Source: Candidatus Fermentibacterota bacterium (GTDB taxonomy: Bacteria; JAFGKV01). From it: a DNA stretch of 22,758 nucleotides. Positions 1 through 7,734 of the stretch are shown here, piece after piece (the first letter of the stretch is position 1; the number at the start of each line of letters is the position of its first letter). The stretch is from positions 1 through 22,758 of the forward strand of contig JAUXFG010000058.1 of the NCBI GenBank assembly GCA_030620115.1, read 5' to 3'. The position numbers and the translations under genes are program-made. The notes below the pieces were generated by a model. The model saw only the letters and a list, made by a program, of their open reading frames with translations, had not been told where the DNA came from and searched no databases.

Positions 1-2119
1 ATCCGAGAACAGCACCTCAGCAGGCAATTCCGGGGTTTCTCTGCCCAGGAGAGTCATCAGCATAATCCGCCAAGCAATGACAAGGTTAATGGCAATAGCT
101 CGCCGCAGGCGTTCAGCGGTTTCGTGTGCGAGATCCCCAATGCGACAACCGGACTTCAGCACTCGATGCCAATCTTCGATACGCCAGCGCAGGTGGTACC
201 AACGCAGGCATTGCTTGGCATCTTCGGCCGAGGTTGACATCGATCGTGGTCAACAGAAACCACTCCACGGCCTCGGTCTTCGCCGGCGAGTTCTCCTCCA
301 GCGCATGAACCACCCATATATCAATGGGATCCTTGTCGGCGTGATAGCGTGCTGGACGGAGTTTGATCCGCATAGAGCGTACCGCCATATCCGCCACGCG
401 ACTGGGCCTCTTGGATCGAGCCTTTTGTTTGCTTCTCTTCGGCCGGGCGCTCTGCCGCGGGATGTGAACCCGAACCCGGCTCTGAACGGACTCCTGTCGA
501 ACGGCTGCAAACAGTTTGAAGGGTTCTTCGGCTATGTTACGGTTATACTCGGCGCGCACCAGTAGATCGACGCGAGGGTTTTGGCGTTCCTCGTCGAACA
601 GCTCGAAGAAGTCCGCTTCCCGGTCGCACACGTCGATCAGTCGTGTATGGGGCATTTGGGAAGCCAGTTCAACCAGATCGCGGTGATGTTCTATCCAGAC
701 AAAGGTCTTCTTCTCCTCGATCGGAATGGCGTACGTGGGTCGGTCTTCCTCCGGCGATTTACCTTTGGGGGCTATGCACTGAGCACGCAGCACCCCCAAG
801 GGAAGTCCGTTCGGAGCTACCGCCAACGTAGAGTGCAAATGCAATCCGCGGCTCTTTGCACCGGTCTGGTTAGTTCCCATCTCACCCAGACCTTCACACT
901 GATCCAGGTTGGTGTAGGTCAGATCGCTGCCGTCCTGCACGCACAACACGGTCTTTTGTCCCATCATTCGCCGCACTGTGCGCTTCCGGTGGGGCGCCAG
1001 GATGTTGGCCATGTTGATCGCCGACTCCTCCGGCTGGTCAATCATGCGGTAATACGCCTTTACCGCCGGCCAATCTCCCTTGGCCACCCCGCTGAAGGCG
1101 CGGCCCGGCATTTCTGCTTTCGCTGCTGCCACGTTCACAAGCCTCTTGCTCAGCCGTGCATCACCCAGTGGTGCGCCGCCGAACTCGTTTTCCGCCCAAT
1201 GGTCTGCCTCCAAACCGGCCGCCGGGTCCAACGCACCCAGACCGGCATCCGGCGATAAAGCCATGCGCCTTCGGAAGTCGTGCTCCATGGGGTATACATA
1301 GATCGCTTTGACGCTCAAAGCAAACTGTTTGTAACGATCCTGTCTGCCGCGACCCTTTGTCTTCCCCACCGCTATCCAGTTCGCCGCCCGATAGCATGTC
1401 CCCGAATAGCAACTAGTATCCACAAAACTCTCTACCAGCCAGGGCCTGTAGCCGTACTGCCGTTCAAAATCATCGGGCAAAGCCGCCATGCTCATGCTCA
1501 GAACCTTCGAGGCCAGGTTTTGACATTGCACGCTCGGGCGAATCAGAAAACGGCTCATCCCCACCACATAATGCAGATACCCCCGACGCTGGTCAGCATC
1601 CCAGCCGATCCACTCGTCTCGGTCACCCAATTGCAGGGCCGCCGCGGCAAATCCAAATCCGCCAAGCCAACCGTGTGGTGAACCGATGAGGTAGCGCAAC
1701 TGCCGTCCCACCAGAGGACCCGCCCCTTGTGGATGTTCGTTGATCATCAGCTCATTCCATATCCGCATCTGCTCGGGCATGGTCGCCAATACCAGCTCCA
1801 GTCCGCGGACCTCCCCGGCTTGAGAGGGAACCTCTATGGGCAATGCAACCGGCTCCGATAATCGCCGGGGAGAACGACGCCCGGGGCTTGTACGAGCCGC
1901 CGGCAAAACAAAATGTCCGGCTGCTTCCAGTTCTCGCAACGCCTTCAGGCATCCGCCTCGTTGCTCCTGGCCACGGGCGTCATAGAATCCAAACTGTTCG
2001 CATACAAGTGCGGCCAGTTCGCTTCTGTGACGAATTTCGTTGCTCTCAAGCAGCCCGCAAACATATTCTATGTTCGTGGGCTCCGACAGAGTCCGTTTGA
2101 TTTGCTTTTGTGTATTCAT
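1..2119 (-). pseudogene. DruA (DUF4338)-IS4/Tn5-type DDE transposase fusion, frameshifted and cut by the window edge
   Basis: Residue numbers count from an alternative GTG at 2134; the ATG at 2119 is preferred, though neither has a clear ribosome site. Residues about 20-285 match DUF4338, the DruA domain of Druantia defence (GYRPWLVESFVDT, GTCYRAANW, GRGRQDR, KAIYVYPM). Residues about 312-375 match the Tn5-type DNA-binding domain (HWAENEFGGAPLGDARLSKR). The DDE core follows, with Asp401 (VQDGSDL) and Asp504 (VCDREADFFELF). The frame breaks near 232. One base over, the minus strand encodes LRWYHLRWRIEDWHRVLKSG, which holds the complete IS4 Y-x2-R-x3-E-x6-K motif with the catalytic Glu, and this frame stays open to base 1. 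The frame before the break ends at a stop near 113. One extra base or two lost bases explains it, so this is a decayed element or a sequencing error. The combination of DruA and transposase looks like one polypeptide in origin. Confidence 0.85.
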
Positions 2120-2181
2120 GCCCCAAGAATACACGACACGAGTCTGATTGTTCAGTCCTCATTTACGGGTAAAGGGCAGGC

Positions 2182-2446
2182 CTAGCCCGACTTTCTCATC
2201 CCGCGTCCGCCGGGGACTACAGCGACGGATCTGGCAGCCTCTGCTTCGTTACGCTTCCTCCGCCTCCTCGATCCCGCGTCGGCCGCGGGACAGAGGATAC
2301 ACCTTCGGGCTTCGCCACGGCGGAGCCAGGCTACGCCCTGACAGAGCCGGGGTCCTCGGTCGTCCCGCACCCAAAGCGTTGGGTGCGGGACAACCGCAAC
2401 CACCTTCGCCGCTTCGCGACGAAAGCCGGTGAAAAAACGGGTTAGC
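2182..2446. repeat. Composite palindromic repeat between transposase and kor operon
   Basis: The stretch opens with CCTAGCCCGACTTTCTC and closes with AAAAAACGGGTTAGCC, so its ends form an imperfect TAACCCG/CGGGTTA inverted pair. Inside are several hairpins: TCCCGCG-TCGGC-CGCGGGA at 2272-2290, a GGCTTCGCC/GGCGGAGCC pair near 2309-2329, and a perfect 13-bp stem with loop AGCG at 2362-2391. The outer parts align with the shorter element at 9591-9675, as if about 190 bases had been inserted in its middle. The rest of 2120-2481 shows no convincing gene. Confidence 0.7.
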
Positions 2447-2481
2447 CATTTCCAACCCCGTAGCGCCCGAGGGATCAACTC

Positions 2482-2670
2482 TTGTTGACCAGGCATCGAT
2501 TCTGTCTTTGTTGTCATGCCAGTTTCGTTTGTGGAATCTTCGCGACGAATAAGTACTGTGGTGAATGTGGCCGATCGGTCCTTCGTTGGACAAGTGGGAA
2601 AACCGAAACCTCCCTTGGAGTACCGGTTCTCTTTGTTCGTGATGGATCAAGGCTAAGGAGGCAATGGTGA
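2482..2670 (+). CDS. Possible small zinc-ribbon protein (62 aa)
   Basis: The frame opens with TTG, preceded at about 8 bases by GAGGG, and carries two cysteine pairs: FCLCCH (Cys8, Cys11) and KYCGECG (Cys26, Cys29). The second pair closely resembles the FCGECG half of double zinc-ribbon domains often attached to signalling proteins. The C-terminal half (SLGVPVLFVRDGSRLRRQW) matches nothing I know. Its stop overlaps an AAGGAGG/ATG start site about 60 bases before korA, so it could be the first gene of that operon, a remnant of a longer zinc-ribbon protein, or chance. It is not a ferredoxin: the CxxCxxCxxxCP pattern is absent. The rest of 2447-2730 holds only this frame and a 26-codon ORF (2664-2744). 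Confidence 0.35.
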   Translation: MLTRHRFCLCCHASFVCGIFATNKYCGECGRSVLRWTSGKTETSLGVPVLFVRDGSRLRRQW

Positions 2671-2730
2671 GTTTGCCCTTTCCCGGGGCAAGTCTTTTGG
2701 CCGGGCAGGATGCCTTGGCAGGAGAGCCTC

Positions 2731-4458
2731 ATGGCATGCAATGAATTGGTGATCCGCATAGCGGGCGAGGCCGGGGAGGGTGTGATCTCCACGGGCGATT
2801 TCCTCACCCGGGCCGCTGCGCGGGCAGGTTTCCATTTGATCACGTTCAAGACGTTTCCTGCAGAGGTTCGAGGTGGGCATTCTGTGTTTCAACTCCGGGT
2901 GTCCTCTGACCAGGTGTTCACCCAGGGCGATGGGATTGGGCTCCTGGTGGCAATGAACGAGGATTCATTTGACAAGCATAAGGAAGATCTGATCCATGGA
3001 GCCAAGGTGGTCTACGATTCGTCTGTGTACACTCCGGAGGTCGACGAATCAGTTATTCAGTTAATCGGTATCCCCTTCTTCGCGTTGGCGAGAGATGAGC
3101 TCCAGTTCGAGCTTGGGAAAAACATGATTGCCGTGGGAGCTCTGGCTCGTCTGCTCAATCTGCCCCTGGGCGAGATCTCGATCATGCTCACCAAGAAATT
3201 CCGTCGCAAAGGGGAGCGTATCGTCCAACGGAATGAGGCGGCACTGGAACTTGGTTGGGAGTGGGTGAAAAAGAATCTTGGGGATGAGATTGGCCTCTAT
3301 CTTACTCCGCCGAGGGTCAAGGAAGAACTCATGCTTGCTACGGGAAATGAGGCGGTGGCATTGGGCGCCATGGCATACGGCCTGAAGCACTATTTCGGAT
3401 ATCCGATTACCCCCGCTTCCGAGATCATGGAATTCATGGCGCTGCATCTTCCCAAAGTAGGCGGTGTCATGCTCCAAGCCGAAGATGAGATCGCCTCTAT
3501 CGCCATGGCTATCGGCGCTTCATTCTCCGGTGTGCCCGCAATGACCGCCACCAGCGGGCCCGGGCTCAGTCTCATGAGTGAGGCCCTTGGCCTGGCAGGA
3601 ATCGTCGAAACACCGGTGGTCATTGCGAATGTTCAGCGTGCTGGTCCTTCCACTGGGATGCCCACAAAACACGAGCAGTCCGACCTCTATGTCTCGATGT
3701 TTGGCGGACACGGCGATTTACCCAGAGTAGTCATCGCGCCGGTCTCCGTGCGCGACTGTTTCGAACAGATGATTGTTGCATTTAATGTAGCGGAACGGCT
3801 CCAGCTCCCGGTGATCGTTCTGACGGATCAGAGCATGGCGGTTCGGACTCAGACTATTCCGATGCCGAGATTAAACAATGTAAAGAGAGAAGAGAGGTTG
3901 CTCTGGGAGGGAGGAGAGGAACCGTATCTCCGATTCGAACCAACTGCCACCGGCGTCACGCCTGTCGCCATACCCGGCATGAAAGGCGGGGAACATGTGG
4001 TCAGTGGCCTCGAGCAGAGCGAAGAAGGTAGGCCGAGATATGATGGGGAGACCCACGCGCGCATGACCGAGAAGCGGTTCCGGAAACTGAAGGAGGTTCC
4101 GTCTATGGTGGATGGCTTGCTTCAGTTCGGCGAACCAAACGCAGATGTCGGTGTGTTGACCTGGGGCTCAGCCGCCGGGGAAGCTCGGGAAGCGGTGAAG
4201 ATATTGGCTTCGCGTGGCCAGCCTGTGGCAGGTCTGGCGGTTCGACTCCTCTCGCCGTTTCCCATGAATGAGGTCTTGGATTTCATGGCCGGCAAAAAGG
4301 CAGTGGTTGTGGTGGAAATGAACTACCAGGGACAGATGGCCTCGCTGATTGAAGGACGACAAGGGCCGAGAACCAAGATTCACAAGCTGAATCAAGTCAC
4401 CGGCGTTCCTTTCCGTACCGGGGAGATCATCTCCATTTTGGAGGAGGTGGCCAGGTGA
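2731..4458 (+). CDS. korA: 2-oxoacid:ferredoxin oxidoreductase, fused gamma-alpha subunit (KorA)
   Basis: With KorB this cytoplasmic enzyme oxidatively decarboxylates a 2-oxoacid, most likely 2-oxoglutarate, to an acyl-CoA and reduces ferredoxin; the reaction can run reductively in CO2-fixing pathways. The first about 190 residues are the gamma domain (GEAGEGV at 12-18, then TFPAEVRGGHS). The alpha domain follows, with GYPITP at 223-228, TSGPGLSLMSE, and the substrate-site stretch RAGPSTGMPTKHEQSD at 303-318. The C-terminal domain II ends in EIISILEEVA. The length (575 aa) is normal for the two-subunit type. The ATG at 2731 is preferred to an in-frame ATG at 2710 because GGAG lies 6 bases before it. 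Its stop overlaps the korB start (GTGA), indicating translational coupling. 2-oxoglutarate specificity is inferred from the gamma-alpha fusion; pyruvate or another 2-oxoacid is possible. Confidence 0.95.
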   Translation: MACNELVIRIAGEAGEGVISTGDFLTRAAARAGFHLITFKTFPAEVRGGHSVFQLRVSSDQVFTQGDGIGLLVAMNEDSFDKHKEDLIHGAKVVYDSSVYTPEVDESVIQLIGIPFFALARDELQFELGKNMIAVGALARLLNLPLGEISIMLTKKFRRKGERIVQRNEAALELGWEWVKKNLGDEIGLYLTPPRVKEELMLATGNEAVALGAMAYGLKHYFGYPITPASEIMEFMALHLPKVGGVMLQAEDEIASIAMAIGASFSGVPAMTATSGPGLSLMSEALGLAGIVETPVVIANVQRAGPSTGMPTKHEQSDLYVSMFGGHGDLPRVVIAPVSVRDCFEQMIVAFNVAERLQLPVIVLTDQSMAVRTQTIPMPRLNNVKREERLLWEGGEEPYLRFEPTATGVTPVAIPGMKGGEHVVSGLEQSEEGRPRYDGETHARMTEKRFRKLKEVPSMVDGLLQFGEPNADVGVLTWGSAAGEAREAVKILASRGQPVAGLAVRLLSPFPMNEVLDFMAGKKAVVVVEMNYQGQMASLIEGRQGPRTKIHKLNQVTGVPFRTGEIISILEEVAR

Positions 4459-5297
4459 ACAGTCCAAACATGTACAAGAGCGCTGTCAAGCCGACCTGGT
4501 GTGCAGGTTGTGGAGACTATGCTGTTCTTTCGGCTACCTTGCGAGCATTCGCTGAGATGGGCTGGGCCAACGAAGAAATCGTGGCGGTTTCGGGAATCGG
4601 CTGTTCTTCGCGATTTCCGTTCTTCTTAAAGACGTATGGGTTCCACTCCATTCACGGGCGAGCCCTTCCCGTTGCCACGGGCATCAAGACCGCGCGGCCC
4701 GAGCTCAACGTGGTGGCATTCGGCGGTGATGGCGATGGGTTTGCCATCGGCGCGGGGCATTTCGTGCATACGGCACGCAGAAATGTCGATCTCACCTACA
4801 TCGTGATGGATAACCACATCTACGGGCTGACCAAGGGGCAAACAAGCCCCACCAGCGGCTTACACTTCAAGACGAAGAGCTCGCCATACGGCAATGTCGA
4901 ATTCGCGATACACCCATTGGTTGCCGCACTCTCTTCAGGAGCTACCTACGTCGCACGTGGGCTATCCAGTGACCCAAAGACATTGAAAGAGCTTTTCTTA
5001 GGTGCCATGCAACACCGTGGATTCGCCATGGTTGATGTGCTGAGTCCATGTGTCACCTATAACAAGGTTGATACGTTCAAGACATTCAGGGATCGTTCCA
5101 AGCCCCTGCCCGAGGATCACGACGTGACGGACTTGATTGGCGCATTGTCCATGGCCATGGACGACACCGTCATGCACACCGGCGTCTTCTACAGGGCCGA
5201 GAAACCTGTGCTGGGTGATCATTTGGAAGCGCTCAAGAGCAAAGATGGCAGGGAGTGGGAGGAAATTATCGAGGGAATTCTCCGTGGCATGACCTGA
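4455..5297 (+). CDS. korB: 2-oxoacid:ferredoxin oxidoreductase, beta subunit (KorB)
   Basis: This subunit binds thiamine pyrophosphate and one [4Fe-4S] cluster and pairs with KorA. The cluster ligands are visible as WCAGC (Cys16, Cys19), GIGCSSR (Cys50) and SPCVTYN (Cys199). The TPP/magnesium motif is GDGD at 91-94 followed about 26 residues later by MDNHIYGLTKGQTSPTS. At 280 aa it has the usual length. The start is GTG at 4455, with GAGGAGG 6-8 bases upstream and a 4-base overlap with korA; ATG 4470 would remove only five residues. Four bases separate it from the next gene, so 2731-6252 is probably one transcript. No separate ferredoxin gene accompanies the pair here. Confidence 0.96.
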   Translation: MNSPNMYKSAVKPTWCAGCGDYAVLSATLRAFAEMGWANEEIVAVSGIGCSSRFPFFLKTYGFHSIHGRALPVATGIKTARPELNVVAFGGDGDGFAIGAGHFVHTARRNVDLTYIVMDNHIYGLTKGQTSPTSGLHFKTKSSPYGNVEFAIHPLVAALSSGATYVARGLSSDPKTLKELFLGAMQHRGFAMVDVLSPCVTYNKVDTFKTFRDRSKPLPEDHDVTDLIGALSMAMDDTVMHTGVFYRAEKPVLGDHLEALKSKDGREWEEIIEGILRGMT

Positions 5298-5301
5298 TAT
5301 A

Positions 5302-6252
5302 ATGAGCCGACGTGCGGCCATGAAATACCTTGTGGTTATCGCTCCCCGGCCCGGGTTCGTCCACGAATGGGTTGATGCGTTGCCTTTTCGGGGGGTGGAT
5401 GTTGCCGCTGCTGAACAGATCCATTCCCCTGCGGTTCTGGAGGTCTCGAGCCCCGGCATCTACCATGATGTTGATGGGCTTGGTTCCAACGATAGGGGTC
5501 CTCTGCTCGTAGTGCGAAGTGCGGACTGCCTGCCTTTGCTTCTGCGTTCCTTTTCGAGCCGAGAGCGGGTGCTCGTTCATGCGGGTCGCAAAGGGATTGC
5601 CTCCGGTGTGGTGGAGCGTGCGGTGAATTTCCTTGTTTCTCGGGGAGCTCCGGCATTCGAAATACAGGTTTGGCTTGGGCCTCACCTCAAATCGTGTTGC
5701 TATAGATTCCCTGGCTCGCATCGACTCGTTGGGGAGATCGAGCGAGGCGCACCGCTGGGTGTGAGCCATGTTGGCGAAGAGCTCGTGCTTGACCTCGAGA
5801 GAGAGGTGCGAGGCCGTCTTGTACGTGCGGGTCTTTCGCCGCAACGGATCTTCTCTGACCCGAGGTGTACCTCATGTGGGCCGGGACGGCTCCCTTCACA
5901 TCGGAGAGAAGGCGCTCTGCGTTCACGTGTAATTCTGACGATTTCAGACGGGAGATTCCTGGAGGGTAGTACCATGGCAGTTGATCCCCAGCTATTGAAG
6001 ATCTTGGCCTGTCCGGAAACAAAAGAGCCAGTGTCTTTGGCCGCCGATGAGATCATCGAAAAACTCAATAATCTCATTGAATCAAAGAAGGTAATAAATC
6101 GTGGCGGTGAGCCCGTGACGGATCGAATGGATGCGGGATTGATCCGGGAAGACGGCAAATATCTCTATCCCATCCGGGACGATATCCCCATCATGCTCAT
6201 TGAGGAAGCCATCGAGCTCCCACCGCTGAACGAGTTCCTGAACCTCCCATAG
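5302..6252 (+). CDS. pgeF: PgeF/YfiH-type protein fused in frame to a Trm112-like domain
   Basis: Residues 1 to about 215 are a YfiH/PgeF (formerly 'polyphenol oxidase/laccase') domain, a family now tied to peptidoglycan-precursor editing and to purine nucleoside cleavage. The metal ligands are present: QIHS (His41), ADCLPLL (Cys76), VHAGRKG (His93). LGPHLKSCCYR and CTSCGPGRLPSHRREG also fit the family. The N-terminus is short, with about 40 residues before the first His ligand, lacking the usual 'NLG...GDD' stretch. No stop follows; the frame runs through DGRFLEGST into Met225 and a Trm112/YcaR-like domain (LLKILACPETKEPV ... DGKYLYPIRDDIPIMLIEEAI). An internal AGGAGG-like site precedes Met225, so the second domain is probably also made alone as a 92-aa protein. 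Its single CP pair replaces the four-Cys zinc site of classic members. The gene lies 4 bases after korB and lacks its own ribosome site at either ATG (5302 or 5320). Confidence 0.85.
   Translation: MSRRAAMKYLVVIAPRPGFVHEWVDALPFRGVDVAAAEQIHSPAVLEVSSPGIYHDVDGLGSNDRGPLLVVRSADCLPLLLRSFSSRERVLVHAGRKGIASGVVERAVNFLVSRGAPAFEIQVWLGPHLKSCCYRFPGSHRLVGEIERGAPLGVSHVGEELVLDLEREVRGRLVRAGLSPQRIFSDPRCTSCGPGRLPSHRREGALRSRVILTISDGRFLEGSTMAVDPQLLKILACPETKEPVSLAADEIIEKLNNLIESKKVINRGGEPVTDRMDAGLIREDGKYLYPIRDDIPIMLIEEAIELPPLNEFLNLP
5961..5976 (+). promoter_or_regulatory. Internal ribosome binding site and ATG for the Trm112-like domain
   Basis: GGAGGG at 5961-5966 lies 7-8 bases before the ATG at 5974, at the exact start of the Trm112-like domain and inside the upstream reading frame. 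This is as good as any ribosome site in the window and much better than the one for the fused gene itself. It argues that MAVDPQLLKILACP is made as a separate 92-residue protein, with or without the fusion product. Confidence 0.75.
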
Positions 6253-6423
6253 ACAGGAACGGTTCGTCTGGGCTAAGGAACTGCGCGCCTATGGGCCGGG
6301 TACGCCCACAGGAGGAAGTTGGTCCGACTGGTGGGGCCGAATCGAGGATTCAGCACCGGACAAACTGCATCCCACATAGCTGTCTTTTTCGACACGCCGA
6401 ATCATTTTTGAAGGAGCCCTTGC

Positions 6424-7341
6424 ATGATCTCCCGGCCTCTCACCAGATTTCTGTGGCTGGTCCCCCTGCTTGTGTGGAGCCAGTCCACGGCGACGGCGTC
6501 TCAAGGCGCTCTTCCATTGTTTGGTGTACCGGATCACCCCGCCGTGATCGCAACCGGTGGCGCCAGCGGACCGCTGGCCAGGGGCAGCAGGGCGATTTTC
6601 TCCAATCCAGCAGGTCTGGCGGGCTCTCCAGGAGCCTTCCAACTCTCCCACGGGTGGCTCTACCAGAATCTACGCCGATCCAGCGGAGCGTTCTTCCTCC
6701 CCATCGGATCGCCGGCTCTTCTCAAGGACAGATTGTGCTTGGGAATGGGAATCACCAGTATCGGATACCCCGATATGGAAAGAAGGACGGGGCCTTCCTC
6801 ATTGCCGGAAGGTGAGTATGGCGCCCACGACACAAGAGTGGGCGTTTCCATGGCATTTGACGCGGGGCGAGGATTCCGGATCGGAACCACGGGGAGCGTG
6901 GTGGATACGAGAATCTCCGGCGACGGCGCCAGCGGCTGGTCTCTTGATTTTGGGATCCAGCAATCGATCACCTCTCTCGGGCTCGAACTAGGCGCTGCCG
7001 CGCTGAATGTTGGTCGAATGGGGGCTGTGGTGAGTGAGACGAGCCATCTGTGGGCAACGTACCAGATCGGCATGCGGTGGACGTCTCCTGTGCAAGGGCT
7101 GAGCGCATCGGGGGCTCTGCGGCGTGATGATGATGGAGATCTCACGGAGTTGTTCGGGATGGAGTATACCATTTCTGAGCGATACGCGCTCAGAGGAGGG
7201 AAGGTGTTCAATCACGATACGGCGGGTTTTGCTGCTGGATGCGGGATTGTTTTGGGGGATCTCGGGCTCGACTACTCGTGGGAGGAGTATGGGCTCGACC
7301 TTGGCCCCGCCCACCGCATGGCTCTGAGCTGGAGGCTTTGA
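6424..7341 (+). CDS. PorV/PorQ-family outer-membrane protein
   Basis: It has a signal peptide (MISRPLTRFLWLVPLLVW, cleavage probably near TATAS) and the family hallmark ARGSRAIFSNPAGLAG. It then has alternating glycine/aromatic beta-strand segments, as in a FadL-like beta barrel, ending in a strand with terminal hydrophobic residues (HRMALSWRL). In T9SS bacteria PorV shuttles cargo from the translocon and PorQ belongs to the attachment complex; PorV/Q-like barrels also occur without T9SS. At 305 aa it is a little shorter than typical PorV. AAGGAG lies about 8 bases before the ATG. The 171 bases before it (6253-6423) show no gene or clear terminator, so it is probably transcribed separately from the kor operon. 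T9SS cargo elsewhere in the window makes the export role plausible; which family member it is remains uncertain. Confidence 0.75.
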   Translation: MISRPLTRFLWLVPLLVWSQSTATASQGALPLFGVPDHPAVIATGGASGPLARGSRAIFSNPAGLAGSPGAFQLSHGWLYQNLRRSSGAFFLPIGSPALLKDRLCLGMGITSIGYPDMERRTGPSSLPEGEYGAHDTRVGVSMAFDAGRGFRIGTTGSVVDTRISGDGASGWSLDFGIQQSITSLGLELGAAALNVGRMGAVVSETSHLWATYQIGMRWTSPVQGLSASGALRRDDDGDLTELFGMEYTISERYALRGGKVFNHDTAGFAAGCGIVLGDLGLDYSWEEYGLDLGPAHRMALSWRL

Positions 7342-7363
7342 TCGAGGACTGACACTAAGTAAC

Positions 7364-7508
7364 GTAGGTCGGGTTAGCCCAGCGTAACCCGACATTCCGC
7401 CCGGGGCGCGTATTAAGAAAATCCTGTGGCGGGGCGATCTCGTTGCCGGAGGACGTGGGAAACGAATGATATGGAGTTGTCGGGTTACGCTGCACTAACC
7501 CGACCTAC
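7364..7508. repeat. Paired inverted REP-like element (GTCGGGTTA/TAACCCGAC hairpins)
   Basis: The arms at 7364-7394 and 7478-7508 are reverse complements at 29 of 31 positions, separated by about 83 bases. Each arm is itself a hairpin with a perfect 9-bp stem, GTCGGGTTA and TAACCCGAC, around an 8-base loop. I recognise 'GTAGGTCGGGTTAG...CGTAACCCGAC' as a motif dispersed in many unrelated bacterial genomes. It sits 22 bases after the PorV-like gene. The spacer has no gene. Confidence 0.8.
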
Positions 7509-7573
7509 ATCGCCACTTTACCCCATATAGAGCGCGGATCTCTCGCAAATCTTCTGCTTTCCCCCTTTGGACT

Positions 7574-7596
7574 GCGGTAGCCATGCTACCGCTTTT
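7574..7596 (+). terminator. Possible intrinsic terminator
   Basis: The perfect 8-bp GC-rich stem GCGGTAGC/GCTACCGC with a 3-base loop is followed directly by TTTT. It could end transcription coming from the PorV-like gene 230 bases upstream. The U tract is short and the hairpin belongs to a repeat family, so the role is uncertain. Confidence 0.35.
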
Positions 7597-7706
7597 CCCG
7601 AGTCCCGCGTACTGCGCGGGATTGCTCATCGAACAGTTTGCAATGAGGACCCGTCCGTGTAGGGGCATGGCATGCCGTGCCCGGTGGGCGGGAGCATGGC
7701 TCCCGC
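7574..7706. repeat. Run of four short palindromes
   Basis: Four hairpins follow one another: GCGGTAGC-CAT-GCTACCGC (7574-7592), TCCCGCG-TACTG-CGCGGGA (7603-7621), a near-perfect palindrome around GGCATGCC (7663-7682) and GCGGGAGC-ATG-GCTCCCGC (7688-7706). The first and fourth are variants of one design, with different stems but preserved pairing and the same CAT/ATG loop. A direct duplication AAAGCTCCGGCC follows at about 7712-7736. Confidence 0.75.
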
Positions 7707-7734
7707 ACTCCAAAGCTCCGGCCAAAGCTCCGGC

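Noticed and set aside
200-240. Programmed frameshifting in the transposase
   Set aside because: No slippery heptamer or evident downstream hairpin at the junction; decay or sequencing error is simpler.
77-1681. Plus-strand frames across the transposase
   Set aside because: They lie wholly antisense to a protein with strong family motifs and translate to sequence rich in Arg, Pro and Cys without domains.
6253-6423. Terminator or small gene between the kor operon and the PorV-like gene
   Set aside because: No stable hairpin with T tract and no frame with protein-like composition was seen.
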